From: Sorangium cellulosum
GTDB lineage: Bacteria; Myxococcota_A; Polyangia; Polyangiales; Polyangiaceae
Direction of reading: 5' to 3'
DNA length: 64,000 bases
Assembly: GCF_002950945.1 (NCBI RefSeq)
Contig: NZ_CP012673.1
Coordinates: forward strand, 5,269,001 to 5,333,000
Shown here: positions 31,166 to 43,428 of the stretch, one piece after another
How the letters are laid out: every line of letters starts with the position of its first letter
How positions within the stretch are numbered: position 1 is the stretch's first letter
Notes under the pieces: generated by a model
What the model was told of the DNA's origin: nothing
The model's input: only the letters and a program-made list of their open reading frames with translations
Database searches by the model: none
Program-made: the position numbers and the translations under genes

Positions 31166-31181
31166 TAGGACCAAGGTCCTA
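31166..31181. promoter_or_regulatory. GGACC-type palindrome B
   Basis: TAGGACC-AA-GGTCCTA: 7-bp perfect arms about two bases, the most symmetric of the four copies. It ends three bases before a recognisable gene relic begins (31185), so it lies exactly at a sequence junction. Confidence 0.6.
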
Positions 31182-31184
31182 TAG

Positions 31185-31307
31185 CAGACCTTCACCGGCC
31201 CGCGCATCATCGGCGCGTCCAATCTTAGGGTGATCGTCGCCGAGAATGGAGACGACGTCGACTACCACGACAGCATTCTCGAATTCAGCTGGCGCACGCC
31301 GAAGTGA
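31185..31307 (+). pseudogene. C-terminal relic of a lectin-like or beta-sandwich protein
   Basis: Forty codons open to a TGA read QTFTGPRIIGASNLRVIV, then ENGDDVDYHDSILEFSW. The pattern ExGxDxDYxD followed by a hydrophobic strand and W matches the calcium-binding C-terminus of LecB/PA-IIL-type lectins. There is no start codon and a TAG stands directly in front, so only the 3' tail of a gene is left. Assignment rests on a short stretch and is tentative. Confidence 0.45.
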
Positions 31308-31399
31308 GCTCGGTCCGAGCGAGAGAGCGGCCACCGAGGGCAAGGACGCAGCGGCCCGACTAGGGTTCGTTCATCGATCTTGGTCGTGAGAGAGGCATC

Positions 31400-32344
31400 A
31401 TGGGTCATGGTTTCCACGTCCTCTACCGTTCCGGCGTCAACGAGCTGGCCCTCCCGCGCGAGCTTGCCGCCGACCTCGACGTGTGTGTCGGCCTGCCCGG
31501 CCTGCTCGGCGTCATGCCGACGATGGCCGAGGGGCCCGAGGATCTCGATCGCGTGCACGAGCTGGTCGCGGAGCGGGAGCGCGCGCGCGGCGTCCCGGTG
31601 GGATCTCTGCGGTTCGTCCCCCTCGTCGAGACGCCGGGGGCGGTGCTCAACGCGCGCGCGGTGGCGCGCGCCCCCACCGCGGCGCTCGCCGAGGGCGAGT
31701 CGGCCGACGTGCGCGCGGCCGGCGTGTTCCGCGACGCGCTCCTCTGCCGCGCGGCGGAGGCGCAGGGCGAGGGGCGCCGCATCGCGCCCGATCCCGGCTT
31801 CGTGACGCCGCTCGCCGAGGGCGATCTCGTGCTGCACAGCTTCGCGAGGCCGCTCGGCGTCTCGGCGAACCTGGCGCTGTCGACGCTCTTCCTGGTCACC
31901 CACCCGATCCACTTCGACCACGCGCGCTTCGATCTCGGCGAGGGGCAGGGGATCGTGGTGAGCGGCGGCCTCGTCGTGGCGCTCACGGTGGCCGCGTCCG
32001 CGCGCGATCTGCACGAGGTGCTCTGGGAGGAGCTCCTTTCCGCGGACAACATCCGGCCGGTCGCCCCCACCGACACGGTCGGCGCGCTCACGTATGTCGT
32101 CGGGCGCCGCGAGCTGGAGGCGCCGGTCGGGTTCGAGGAGCTGACGCTGCGCACGCTCGGCGTGAGGGGCGTCACGCCCTCGGAGCACCTGGCCGGCGTC
32201 GCGGTGCCGCGCGCGCTCCTGGCCGAGACGATCTCGCGCCCCTCCGACTACGACCGGATCTGCCGCGAGGCGGGGGCCACGTGCCTCGAGGGGAAGATCG
32301 TCACGCAGGTCACGCGGCGCGTGATCCGCGCGCTGCCGAGGTGA
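31400..32344 (+). CDS. CitE-fragment / MaoC-like hydratase fusion
   Basis: A 314-aa protein. Residues of about 25-100 (VGLPGLLGVMPTMAEGPEDL, LRFVPLVETPGAVLNARAVARAP) resemble one segment of HpcH/CitE-type CoA-ester lyases but are far too short for the full barrel. From about 130 the sequence fits the MaoC hot-dog hydratase fold: PLAEGDLVLHSFARPLG, then NLALSTLFLVTHPIHFD and GIVVSGGLVVALTVA, as in itaconyl-/mesaconyl-CoA hydratases. It may hydrate or dehydrate a branched C4-C5 CoA ester; the catalytic residues cannot be confirmed by eye. Divergent from the urease operon and tail-to-tail with phyH. Confidence 0.6.
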   Translation: MGHGFHVLYRSGVNELALPRELAADLDVCVGLPGLLGVMPTMAEGPEDLDRVHELVAERERARGVPVGSLRFVPLVETPGAVLNARAVARAPTAALAEGESADVRAAGVFRDALLCRAAEAQGEGRRIAPDPGFVTPLAEGDLVLHSFARPLGVSANLALSTLFLVTHPIHFDHARFDLGEGQGIVVSGGLVVALTVAASARDLHEVLWEELLSADNIRPVAPTDTVGALTYVVGRRELEAPVGFEELTLRTLGVRGVTPSEHLAGVAVPRALLAETISRPSDYDRICREAGATCLEGKIVTQVTRRVIRALPR

Positions 32345-32446
32345 TCGGCGGGGCGCGGGAGGGACGAGCCCACGCCCCGTCGGGCCCGGATCCCCCCGCG
32401 TGGATCCGGGCGGGCGTGGCGGCCGTGCTGGGTTCTTGCCTCACGG

Positions 32447-33526
32447 TCACAACGCAGGGAGCTCGCGGCGCACCCGGCGGTTGTCCGGGTGGACCATCCG
32501 AGTACGAGACGGATCGTAGGTGAAAAACGCGTCGAACAGGTTCAGGAACGTGTGCTTCTCCCGGACCAGCCGGGAGCACACGTCGGGGCCCAGATCCGCG
32601 GGCGCCCCGCCGCGCAGGATAGGGAGGTTGAGGTCGGCGCTCGGGTTGGTCTCGTCGCGGCTCGGCGCGGGCGCGAAGTTCAGGAGCCACGAGACCCGAT
32701 CCACCGCCGAGGTGTTGGCGCGGCTCCCGTGCCATACGTAGTTGTGCAGGAACAGCGCGTCGCCGGCCCGCATCGTCATCTCGAGGGATCGCTCGGGCGC
32801 GTCGAGCGGATCGACGTACATGCACGCCCGCGTCTCGTCGATGTCGACGAGGGGGATCCAGAGGTGCACGGAGCCCTTGTGGCGCTTGCTGGCCTCGGAG
32901 AAGCCTTGCTTGCCGCCGTCGACGTCCCGGTGGCGCCGGGTGGCGTACGATGAGCCAGCGCGCACCACCATGACCTGCTCGTACTCGAGGAACACCTCGT
33001 CCCCGAGGATGCGCCGGAGCAGCGGACCCAGCTTCTCGGCCAGGGCCTGGAGCAGGTAGGGGACGCGGAGCAGCAGCTTCTCCAGGTTGATCTTGTCCCG
33101 GTATGCAGCCCTGTCCTCCTCCCACACGTCGGCGATGAGGGGAACCACGACGCCGCGCAGGGTGCTCACCACGTCCGCCGACAGGACACCTCGGACCACG
33201 GCGAACCCGCGGCGCTCGAAGTGCTCCTTGACCTCGGTCGCGTAATAGGCATTGTCGACGGCGCGGATCCCCTCCCACACGTCCACGGGCCCGCCCTGAT
33301 CGAGCGCGTGGGCGAAGAACCGCTCCGTCCTCTCGGCGCCGTCGGCGCGGCGCACCACGTACCGAAACGGCTCGCCGGGGGTCAGCTTGCCTGGGTCGAC
33401 GGTGTAGACGTGCGGCAGGCCGGGGTGCGGCGCGCAGGCGACCGTCGCGCCGCCCTCGGACCTGGCCAGGAGGCTCTCGCCGTGCTGGAGGTGCATCTCG
33501 ATGAGCCGGTGATCACTCGAATTCAT
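32447..33526 (-). CDS. Phytanoyl-CoA dioxygenase (PhyH) family protein
   Basis: A 359-aa Fe(II)/2-oxoglutarate-dependent oxygenase. The iron-binding facial triad is visible as H-x-D in ATRRHRDVDGG and the distal His in NYVWHGSRAN; the Arg for 2-oxoglutarate would be RVSWLLNF. The N-terminal 90 residues are a separate small beta-rich domain of unknown role. Members hydroxylate lipids or secondary metabolites; the substrate here is unknown. Its start overlaps by 14 bp the end of a small frame that carries a copy of the vWA-gene N-terminus, so it may be expressed from a borrowed promoter. Confidence 0.85.
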   Translation of the reverse strand: MNSSDHRLIEMHLQHGESLLARSEGGATVACAPHPGLPHVYTVDPGKLTPGEPFRYVVRRADGAERTERFFAHALDQGGPVDVWEGIRAVDNAYYATEVKEHFERRGFAVVRGVLSADVVSTLRGVVVPLIADVWEEDRAAYRDKINLEKLLLRVPYLLQALAEKLGPLLRRILGDEVFLEYEQVMVVRAGSSYATRRHRDVDGGKQGFSEASKRHKGSVHLWIPLVDIDETRACMYVDPLDAPERSLEMTMRAGDALFLHNYVWHGSRANTSAVDRVSWLLNFAPAPSRDETNPSADLNLPILRGGAPADLGPDVCSRLVREKHTFLNLFDAFFTYDPSRTRMVHPDNRRVRRELPAL

Positions 33527-33716
33527 GGCGCTCCTTGCGAGGAATGTACACCCGCGACGGCGGGCGCGGCGAATGGCGCTCGCCGCGGGAGGGTGATCCT
33601 CCGGCGGCCCGGCCGACGGCCGGGATCCCGTCCTCCGGGCTCGCCGGGGACGGGCTCCCTCTGCCCGTCGAGGTGGTGCGCTCTTCTTCGTCCAGGATCC
33701 GCGTCGCGGGGTTCAT
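33513..33716 (-). pseudogene. Duplicated 5' fragment of the vWA-like gene, in front of phyH
   Basis: The 67-codon frame opens MNPATRILDEEER, nearly identical to MNTAVRILDEEEH of the gene at 38165-38959, and stays alignable to about residue 34 (PASPEDGIPAV against PASPSERHPAV). After that it becomes low-complexity and stops inside the phyH start. The upstream DNA, including palindrome C about 42 bp before the ATG, is also conserved. It looks like a copied promoter plus N-terminus. It could still act as a leader frame for phyH. Confidence 0.6.
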
Positions 33717-33756
33717 GTCCCGCTCAGGGTGCAGCCGCCGCGGCCCTCCGCGCCAT

Positions 33757-33771
33757 GGGACCTTGGTCCTA
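33757..33771. promoter_or_regulatory. GGACC-type palindrome C
   Basis: GGGACCTTGGTCCTA, 42 bp before the ATG of the duplicated leader fragment and about 230 bp before phyH. Sequence and spacing are the same as in copy D upstream of the vWA-like gene. Confidence 0.65.
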
Positions 33772-33985
33772 CGCCGCCCGATCCTCGCGGCGGGGTGCGC
33801 CTGCGCGCTCCGCCGATCCCTCGGCTGGAATTGCCGCGCCCCGATCCGCGGAGTGGATGGCTGGCGCCCCTTCGATCACGCATTCGTCCGCCGGCTTCGG
33901 ATGTTTCGACGATGTGGCAAGCATGAGAAACAGGCCGCCTGCACTCCACATCGTCCAGAACACCGAGCAGGTTGAACGACCGAGA

Positions 33986-34072
33986 AATTGAACCGCCGAG
34001 CGCGCCAAGGACGCCAAGAAGAGAACGGGACCTTGGCGGTGCGAGATTCTGCTCTTTTCAGGCGGTTTCAAT
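33986..34072. repeat. Nested inverted-repeat hairpin element
   Basis: Outer arms ATTGAACCGCC and GGCGGTTTCAAT (one base longer) enclose inner arms CGCCAAGG (34003-34010) and CCTTGGCG (34031-34038). The element lies 30 bp before the start of the second hybrid kinase. The rest of the gap (33772-34100) shows no gene. Confidence 0.6.
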
Positions 34073-34100
34073 CCGTTGGTCGCTCTAGGATGCGGCCCGC

Positions 34101-38060
<3,960 letters not shown>

Positions 38061-38164
38061 CGGCGGCATCGAGGAGCGCTACCAGGGGGCGCGAGGGCTC
38101 GACCGCTGGAGCTCTCCTGCGCCGGCGGCGAGGTGGTGCGCGCCTCGGGGGCCGAGCGCTGCCG

Positions 38165-38959
38165 CTACCCGGGCCAGGGCTCCGTCGCGGCGATCCGCGG
38201 GGGCGTGGTGCTGTCGACGATCACGCCCTCGAGCATCTCCAGGCAGGCGCCCGGGCTGTCCTGCGCGATCGAGAACCGGCCGCCCGTCTCGACGGCCACG
38301 CGCGTGTACTCCCTCTCGACCTCGTCGCGCCGCTCTTCACGGAGCTCCGCGCCGCAGCGGGTCCAGCCGGTGCCCAGGCCCATGTGCACGCGGGTCCTCG
38401 TCTGTCTGGCGAGCTCGACGACGCGGCGCGCTGCGCCGAGGTCCTCCTCCTGCCCTGCCGGCGTGAGGGAGCGTGCGCCGTCGAGCGGCCCGTCGCCCAG
38501 GAAGAGGACATTGCGGGTGGCCCCGGGCCGCCAGTCGAAGTGGGCGAGGACGTCCACGAGGGCGTGCCCCGCTGGCCCCGCGACCTCGGCGGGCTGCCCC
38601 CCGGATGCGCCGGTCGACTTCCGCCGGGGCCGGCTCGTGAGAAGCGATTCGTCCACCTTGCGCGCCACGGTCAGGTAGCCGCGCGCCGTGATCATGAAGA
38701 CGGTGCCGGGGAGCGCGCCTTCGGTGATCAGGTACGTCACGCGGAGGCTCGCCGGCCACCGCAGCGCGGCGGCTCCGATCGCCGCGCCGACCACCTTGCT
38801 GAGCGTGTCGGCCACGGGCTTCATCACGTCGCTGGGGTCGATCAGCACGACCAGATCGACGGCCGGGTGCCGCTCGCTGGGGCTCGCCGGGAATCGGCCT
38901 TTCTTGGCCGTCCAAAAGAGGTGCTCCTCTTCGTCCAGGATCCGGACCGCGGTGTTCAT
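38165..38959 (-). CDS. von Willebrand factor A-like domain protein
   Basis: 264 aa. The strand VDLVVLIDPSD (Asp41-Pro-Ser43-Asp44) sits where the vWA metal site DxSxS would start, but the second Ser is missing, so metal binding is doubtful. Later NVLFLGDGPLDG and RTRVHMGLGTGW fit further vWA strands. The ATG at 38959 is chosen because the sequence around it (MNTAVRILDEEE) is conserved in the duplicate at 33716, whereas the upstream in-frame ATG is interrupted by a stop there. Palindrome D lies 37-51 bp upstream. Function unknown; a regulated cytoplasmic scaffold is possible. Confidence 0.6.
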   Translation of the reverse strand: MNTAVRILDEEEHLFWTAKKGRFPASPSERHPAVDLVVLIDPSDVMKPVADTLSKVVGAAIGAAALRWPASLRVTYLITEGALPGTVFMITARGYLTVARKVDESLLTSRPRRKSTGASGGQPAEVAGPAGHALVDVLAHFDWRPGATRNVLFLGDGPLDGARSLTPAGQEEDLGAARRVVELARQTRTRVHMGLGTGWTRCGAELREERRDEVEREYTRVAVETGGRFSIAQDSPGACLEMLEGVIVDSTTPPRIAATEPWPG

Positions 38960-38995
38960 GGCCCGTTCATGCTGCCGCCGTGACGGCCGCGCCAT

Positions 38996-39010
38996 GGGAC
39001 CTTGGTCCTA
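38996..39010. promoter_or_regulatory. GGACC-type palindrome D, upstream of the vWA-like gene
   Basis: GGGACCTTGGTCCTA, identical to copy C at 33757 and at the same distance (about 40 bp) from a MNxAxRILDEEE start codon. Two promoters with the same site and the same start region argue that it is a functional operator or activator site. Confidence 0.65.
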
Positions 39011-39022
39011 CACCGCAGCTCC

Positions 39023-39078
39023 TCAGCGCACGAAGACCGGGTTGGTGAACACGAACGGCAGCGCCCCCGCCGGCGGAG
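39023..39078 (-). pseudogene. Relic of a CehA-like gene 3' end
   Basis: Read on the minus strand this stretch ends PPAGALPFVFTNPVFVR-stop, against RPGALPFAFTNPVFVR-stop at the end of the PHP protein at 40193. About 53 of the first 58 bases are identical. Upstream of it no homologous sequence is seen, so only the tail survives. It lies between palindrome D and the second Uma2 gene. Confidence 0.6.
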
Positions 39079-39132
39079 GATCCCGCTGCGACGCGATCTG
39101 GCGCGAAGCAGCAGATCGCCGGGCTGCGGATC

Positions 39133-40074
39133 TTACTCGGCGAAGAGCTCGTCCAGGGTGCGGGCGCTCATCGCCCGCAGCAGCCAGCGCTGCAGCGTCG
39201 CTGGCTCCTGACAGGACCTCAGGCGGAGCCGCGCTTCCTCCGAGCACGCGATGCGGCGCATCTCCAGCGCAGCCAAGATGGCGTCCTGCAGGCCCATCAT
39301 GGCCTGCTCGGCCTGGGCCTGGGCCTGCTCGGCCTGGGCCTGGGCCTGCTCGGCCTGGGCCTGGGCCTGCTCGGCCCTCGCTTCCAGGCTCTCCATCATC
39401 CCTTTCAGCCGTCCGATCAGGTCCGCGGAGCCGAACAGCTCGGCCATGCCGTAGAAGAACTGCAGCTTGTCGCTCACGACCGCCAGGTCGAGGCCCAGCA
39501 CCGCCGAAGGGTAACGCCCCATCTGCGGCACGACGCGCTGGTAGCGCGCGGCATCCGGCCCGGGCAGCCGGTAGCCGTGGATCTGCTGCCGGAGCCGGTC
39601 GTACACGAAATACTCAGGGATGCGAAGGCGCGCGTAGCGGTCGACGTTGGCGACGAGATCTTTCTTCCGGTCGCCCTGATGGAGCACCTCGAGGACAAGG
39701 CTCAGCCCGACGCCCTCTTCCGCCACGACCCACGCCATCCGCGGATCGTCCTCGGGCTGCGGCACGTCCAGCACCGCGAGGATGTCGGGGACGAAGGGCT
39801 CCTCCCCCGGGTAGAGCACCGCCATCTCCTCGGCCAGGTAGATGGTGCGCCCGGTCGAGCCGAAGTGCAGGGTGAGCATGTCGATCGCCCGGCTCTTGGC
39901 CTTGTGGTGGGGACGCCCTTCGGACATGGCGCGGCGCGGGTCCGACAGGGCATCGACGACCTTCACCAGCAGGCGCTCGCGCTCCGCCGGGCTCATCGCG
40001 CGCCATTCCTCCACGGTCGGCGCGATCAGGGGCGGGGAGGTCGGCGGCGGCGTTCCTGAGGCGCGGAAAACCAT
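39133..40074 (-). CDS. Uma2-family putative nuclease with coiled-coil repeats
   Basis: 313 aa. The N-terminal 200 residues follow the Uma2/DUF820 pattern: RRAMSEGRPHHKAKSRA, EPFVPDILAVLDVP, SLVLEVLHQGDRKKD and NVDRYARLRIPEYFVYD, with the acidic and Glu/Lys-type residues of a PD-(D/E)XK site. A coiled coil follows, with three exact AEQAQAQ heptads, then a helical tail resembling those added to many myxobacterial Uma2 proteins. It is distinct from the Uma2 protein at 17329 and has no small RHH partner. Role unknown. Confidence 0.85.
   Translation of the reverse strand: MVFRASGTPPPTSPPLIAPTVEEWRAMSPAERERLLVKVVDALSDPRRAMSEGRPHHKAKSRAIDMLTLHFGSTGRTIYLAEEMAVLYPGEEPFVPDILAVLDVPQPEDDPRMAWVVAEEGVGLSLVLEVLHQGDRKKDLVANVDRYARLRIPEYFVYDRLRQQIHGYRLPGPDAARYQRVVPQMGRYPSAVLGLDLAVVSDKLQFFYGMAELFGSADLIGRLKGMMESLEARAEQAQAQAEQAQAQAEQAQAQAEQAMMGLQDAILAALEMRRIACSEEARLRLRSCQEPATLQRWLLRAMSARTLDELFAE
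39302..39375. repeat. 21-bp tandem repeat inside Uma2 gene
   Basis: Three and a half copies of CTGCTCGGCCTGGGCCTGGGC (shown here as one unit split CTGCTCGGCC + TGGGCCTGGGC), encoding the AEQAQAQ heptads. Exact copies imply recent expansion; the length is a multiple of seven residues, so the coiled-coil register is kept. Confidence 0.85.
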
Positions 40075-40192
40075 ACCGACACCCTAGCACCGAACGCCGT
40101 TGCGCAGGCGCAGGCGATGGGCGCGAGCTTCCCCCGGAGAGCACAGCTCGGGTCGGTCCCCGCGCGCCACGTCCGGGCGTCGGGCGTGCCCC

Positions 40193-42805
40193 TCAGCGCA
40201 CGAACACCGGGTTGGTGAACGCGAACGGCAGCGCGCCCGGCCGGTGGAGGTGCTCCATGGGCCGGGCGCCGCGCGCGATCGCGAGCACCCAGTCGCCCTT
40301 GCGCAGCGCTTGCCGGGTCCGTTCCGTGATCCGCGTGACCCGCGCCGCGCCGGCCGGCGGGGCCGCCCGCCTCGCGCCTGCGCCGCGTGTGCCGCCTGCG
40401 CCTGCCGGCTCCGGCCGGCGAACGCTGGCCGTCCAGATCACCTCGCCCCGGCGCACCAGCTCGATGCGGTCCACGTCGACCCACGGGGGCGCCTCGACGT
40501 GGACCTCGATGTCGACCTCGCCTTCCGGCACCACCTCGCCGAGGCCCTTGCCGGCGACGGTGAGCCGCACGAACGGCCCGCTCGAGACGACGACCCTCCC
40601 GGCGCGCACGGCCTCGACGAACGCGCGCTCGTCGAGCTGGCCGGGCGCGTCGGACGGGACCTGCACGAGGGTGCGGGGCGTCCCGGGCTCCTGGAAGGCG
40701 ACCCGGTGCGAGTCGGAGTTGCCGGTGGCCACCACCCGGATACCCGCGTTGAGCAGCGCGAACCAGTCGCGCATCACCGCCTCGACCTGGGGGAGGTGGT
40801 CGTAGTGGTCGCCGCTGAACACCTCGAGCGCGTCGAAGCTCATGTCCGCGAGCGGCGCGCGCCCGAGCCAGCCCGGCACGTCCGACGGGTCCATGCGCAG
40901 CACGTTGAAGTAGCCGATATCGCCCATGCGCGGGTGGTTGACCTGGATCAACGTCCGGTCCCCGTGGGGCTTCCGGCGGCGCGCCTCGGCGAAGATCTCG
41001 GCCGGCAGCACGCCCTCGAAGGCGAGCGGCGCGCCCTTCGGGTCGAGGGGGAAGACGTTGAAGTGGCCCCAGCGCAGGTCCCGGGTGGTCACCTCGTCGC
41101 CCACCACGCCGGCGATCGCGGCGCCGAGGCCGAGCTCGCGGATCGTCGGCCCGTAGTCGGTGATCGCGTTGTGGTCCGTGGCGACGGCGACCTCCACGCC
41201 GGCCGCGACCAGGCTGCGCACCCGCTCGGCGAGCCGGGTGGGCGCGTCGGGCGAGGGCTCGGCGTGCAGGTGCAGGTCCGCGGCGATCCAGCCGGCGGTG
41301 TCGACCACCCGCTCGATGGCGGCGCGCACCTCGACCGTCTGTCCCGCGGCGACCGCGATCTCCTGCTCGTGCGCGGTGTACTCGAACCCGCGCCCCGCCG
41401 AGGCGCGGTAGCGCCCGGGCGGCAGCGGGACCTCGCCCTCGCCGCGCTCGGCGTGGGCGACGTTGAGCGCGAGGCCGCCCTCGGCGTCGTCGCCCCAGTG
41501 CGGGTCGGGCGTGCCGGCGGCGCCGCGCACGAGCACACGTGCGGGCACGGGCCGCCCCCCCTCGGTCACCTGGAAGCGCAGCCGCCCGGCCGTGGGCAGG
41601 AGCGCCTCGCGCGGCGCCGCGGCGAGGGCGTCGGCGCGTGTCCAGGGCCCCGGCGCGAACCCGGGCGCGCCGAGGCGGACCTGGAAGCAGCCCTGGGGCA
41701 GCTCGACCTCGCGGCGGTCCGCCTGCCCGGCCGCCTGCTGCGCGGCGAAGCGGGCGAAGATCCTCCCGGGGCGCCCGCCCGCGTCGCAGCGCGCCGCCTC
41801 GGCGTAGGCGCCGCGCGCCGGCGAGAGGGGCAGGGAGACCCTGGCGACGCCGCCTTCGCGCACGCAGGGCAGCTGCACGGCCGCGTCGCCTGCCGAGGCC
41901 GCGACCGCGAGGGCGACGGCGCGCCGCGCGGAGGCGCCGCCGTACGGGACGGGCGCCACCACCTCGCCGGTGACGGCGGGCTCGAAGAAGCCGCTCAGGA
42001 CCTGCCCGCCGAAGCTCGCCAGGAGCGGGCCGCCGAGCGAGCACAGCGCGTACGCGACGCCGGAGCTCTCGCGGGCGAGGAAGGTGGTGGTGAAGGCGCC
42101 GGGCGTGGTGACGTAGCCGTGGCCTTCGACCCAGGTCGCGACGTTGCCCCAGCCGGCGCGTTCGCCGAGCGTCGCGGCGAGGGCGGGCCACCGGGCCGGC
42201 GCGGCGGGGGCGGCGCCGCGCGGGTCGGGCGGGACGTGGGCCGCGGCGGACTCGATGCGCAGCGTGGGGCCCGCGAAGTAGATCCAGCTCACCAGCTGGA
42301 GCGGCTGGCCGCGCGCCGCCCGGACCACACGCAGCGCCCGGCCGCCCGGGCCGACCGGCGCGATGTGGAGCACGTCGTCGGCGGGGGTGTCGAGCGCGAG
42401 CTTCATCAGGGGGTGCACGGCGCCGAGCTCGTCGCGTCCGCCGGCGAGGCCGAGGTCGACGACGCTCCCCTTGGCCGAGACGACCGCCACCCGGTCCCCG
42501 TGGCGGAGCATCCAGTCGCCCGGCGCGGCGTCCACACGCGGGCCCGTGAGCGGCACGTCGTCGCGGCCCTGGATGGCCGCGACGCTCCCCTCGGCGCCGG
42601 CTGGCGGGGGCAGGGCGGCCTCCGGCAGCTCCGCCTCGGAGGTCGGCTCGATCAGCTCGGGGGGCAGCGCGGACGGCGCCGCGTCCTGGCCGCCGGCGCA
42701 GGCGGGCACGGCGAGCAGGACCGCGGCGGGCAGGGCGAGCGTGGAGGGAACGAGCAGGCCGCGCAGCGCGGCGCGTGGGATCCAGGACGGGCGCGGTCGG
42801 TTCAT
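40193..42805 (-). CDS. CehA/PHP-domain lipoprotein, putative metallohydrolase
   Basis: An 870-aa secreted protein with a signal peptide ending in LLAVPAC (lipobox). The N-terminal half is beta-rich with a carboxypeptidase-like insert (RLRFQVTEGGRPVPARVLV). The PHP/CehA domain starts near residue 540: DLHLHAEPSPDAP, VATDHNAITDYG, GDEVTTRDLRWGHFN, QVNHPRMG and GNSDSH supply the metal-binding His/Asp/Glu set. CehA/McbA relatives hydrolyse esters and carbamates. It is divergent from the ferritin-like gene (62-bp gap). The substrate cannot be predicted. Confidence 0.85.
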   Translation of the reverse strand: MNRPRPSWIPRAALRGLLVPSTLALPAAVLLAVPACAGGQDAAPSALPPELIEPTSEAELPEAALPPPAGAEGSVAAIQGRDDVPLTGPRVDAAPGDWMLRHGDRVAVVSAKGSVVDLGLAGGRDELGAVHPLMKLALDTPADDVLHIAPVGPGGRALRVVRAARGQPLQLVSWIYFAGPTLRIESAAAHVPPDPRGAAPAAPARWPALAATLGERAGWGNVATWVEGHGYVTTPGAFTTTFLARESSGVAYALCSLGGPLLASFGGQVLSGFFEPAVTGEVVAPVPYGGASARRAVALAVAASAGDAAVQLPCVREGGVARVSLPLSPARGAYAEAARCDAGGRPGRIFARFAAQQAAGQADRREVELPQGCFQVRLGAPGFAPGPWTRADALAAAPREALLPTAGRLRFQVTEGGRPVPARVLVRGAAGTPDPHWGDDAEGGLALNVAHAERGEGEVPLPPGRYRASAGRGFEYTAHEQEIAVAAGQTVEVRAAIERVVDTAGWIAADLHLHAEPSPDAPTRLAERVRSLVAAGVEVAVATDHNAITDYGPTIRELGLGAAIAGVVGDEVTTRDLRWGHFNVFPLDPKGAPLAFEGVLPAEIFAEARRRKPHGDRTLIQVNHPRMGDIGYFNVLRMDPSDVPGWLGRAPLADMSFDALEVFSGDHYDHLPQVEAVMRDWFALLNAGIRVVATGNSDSHRVAFQEPGTPRTLVQVPSDAPGQLDERAFVEAVRAGRVVVSSGPFVRLTVAGKGLGEVVPEGEVDIEVHVEAPPWVDVDRIELVRRGEVIWTASVRRPEPAGAGGTRGAGARRAAPPAGAARVTRITERTRQALRKGDWVLAIARGARPMEHLHRPGALPFAFTNPVFVR

Positions 42806-42867
42806 GGCGGGCGCGCCACCTTCCGGGGCGCCGCCTTCGGCTTTACAGCCAGTCCGGAGGCCCCACC

Positions 42868-43428
42868 ATGGCGAACGCACCAGACGACCCGAGCACCGAC
42901 CCGGACGAGGCAACGACCGAAGAGCTCGCGACGAGCGAGGCGGGCGCGCCGGGGGAGGGGGCCATCGGCGACATGGCGGCGTTCGAGCAGATCCACGGGC
43001 TGATCCTGCTCGACATGGCGGCCGTCGACGCGTACCGCGCGGCGAGCGGCGCCTGCAAGACGCCGGAGATCCGGGCGCAGCTGGAGGCGTTCCGCGCGGA
43101 TCACGAGCGGCACGTGCGCGAGCTCTCGGACGCGCTCGGCACCACGCTGCCCGACCAGCCCGACGATCGCGGCGTGTGCATCCGCCGGTACACCGAGCTG
43201 TCGGCGCGCGAGGACCGGACCGCGCTGGTCGCCATGCGCGGCAACGAGGAGCTCACGAACAGCGCGTATACCTCCGCGCTGGCGAGCGACCTGCCGGACG
43301 ACGTCCGCCGGATCGTGGAGGCGAACTGGCAGGACGAGCGGCGCCATATCCGCTGGATCAGCGAGGAGATCCGCGCGCGCGGCTGGGAGCTCCCGGAGGT
43401 GCCGCCGACGCTCGCCGAGGCCGCATAG
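42868..43428 (+). CDS. Ferritin-like four-helix protein (DUF2383-type)
   Basis: 186 aa. After a 40-residue acidic, disordered N-terminus come helices with QIHGLILLDMAAVDAYRAAS, FRADHERHVRELS and DERRHIRWISEEI, which carry the spaced Glu and ExxH-like pairs of ferritin-like proteins. The family usually binds a di-iron centre and is linked to stress responses. A CCGGAGG site precedes the ATG at 42868. The stop codon is overlapped by the start of a 127-bp palindrome that could end transcription. Confidence 0.7.
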   Translation: MANAPDDPSTDPDEATTEELATSEAGAPGEGAIGDMAAFEQIHGLILLDMAAVDAYRAASGACKTPEIRAQLEAFRADHERHVRELSDALGTTLPDQPDDRGVCIRRYTELSAREDRTALVAMRGNEELTNSAYTSALASDLPDDVRRIVEANWQDERRHIRWISEEIRARGWELPEVPPTLAEAA

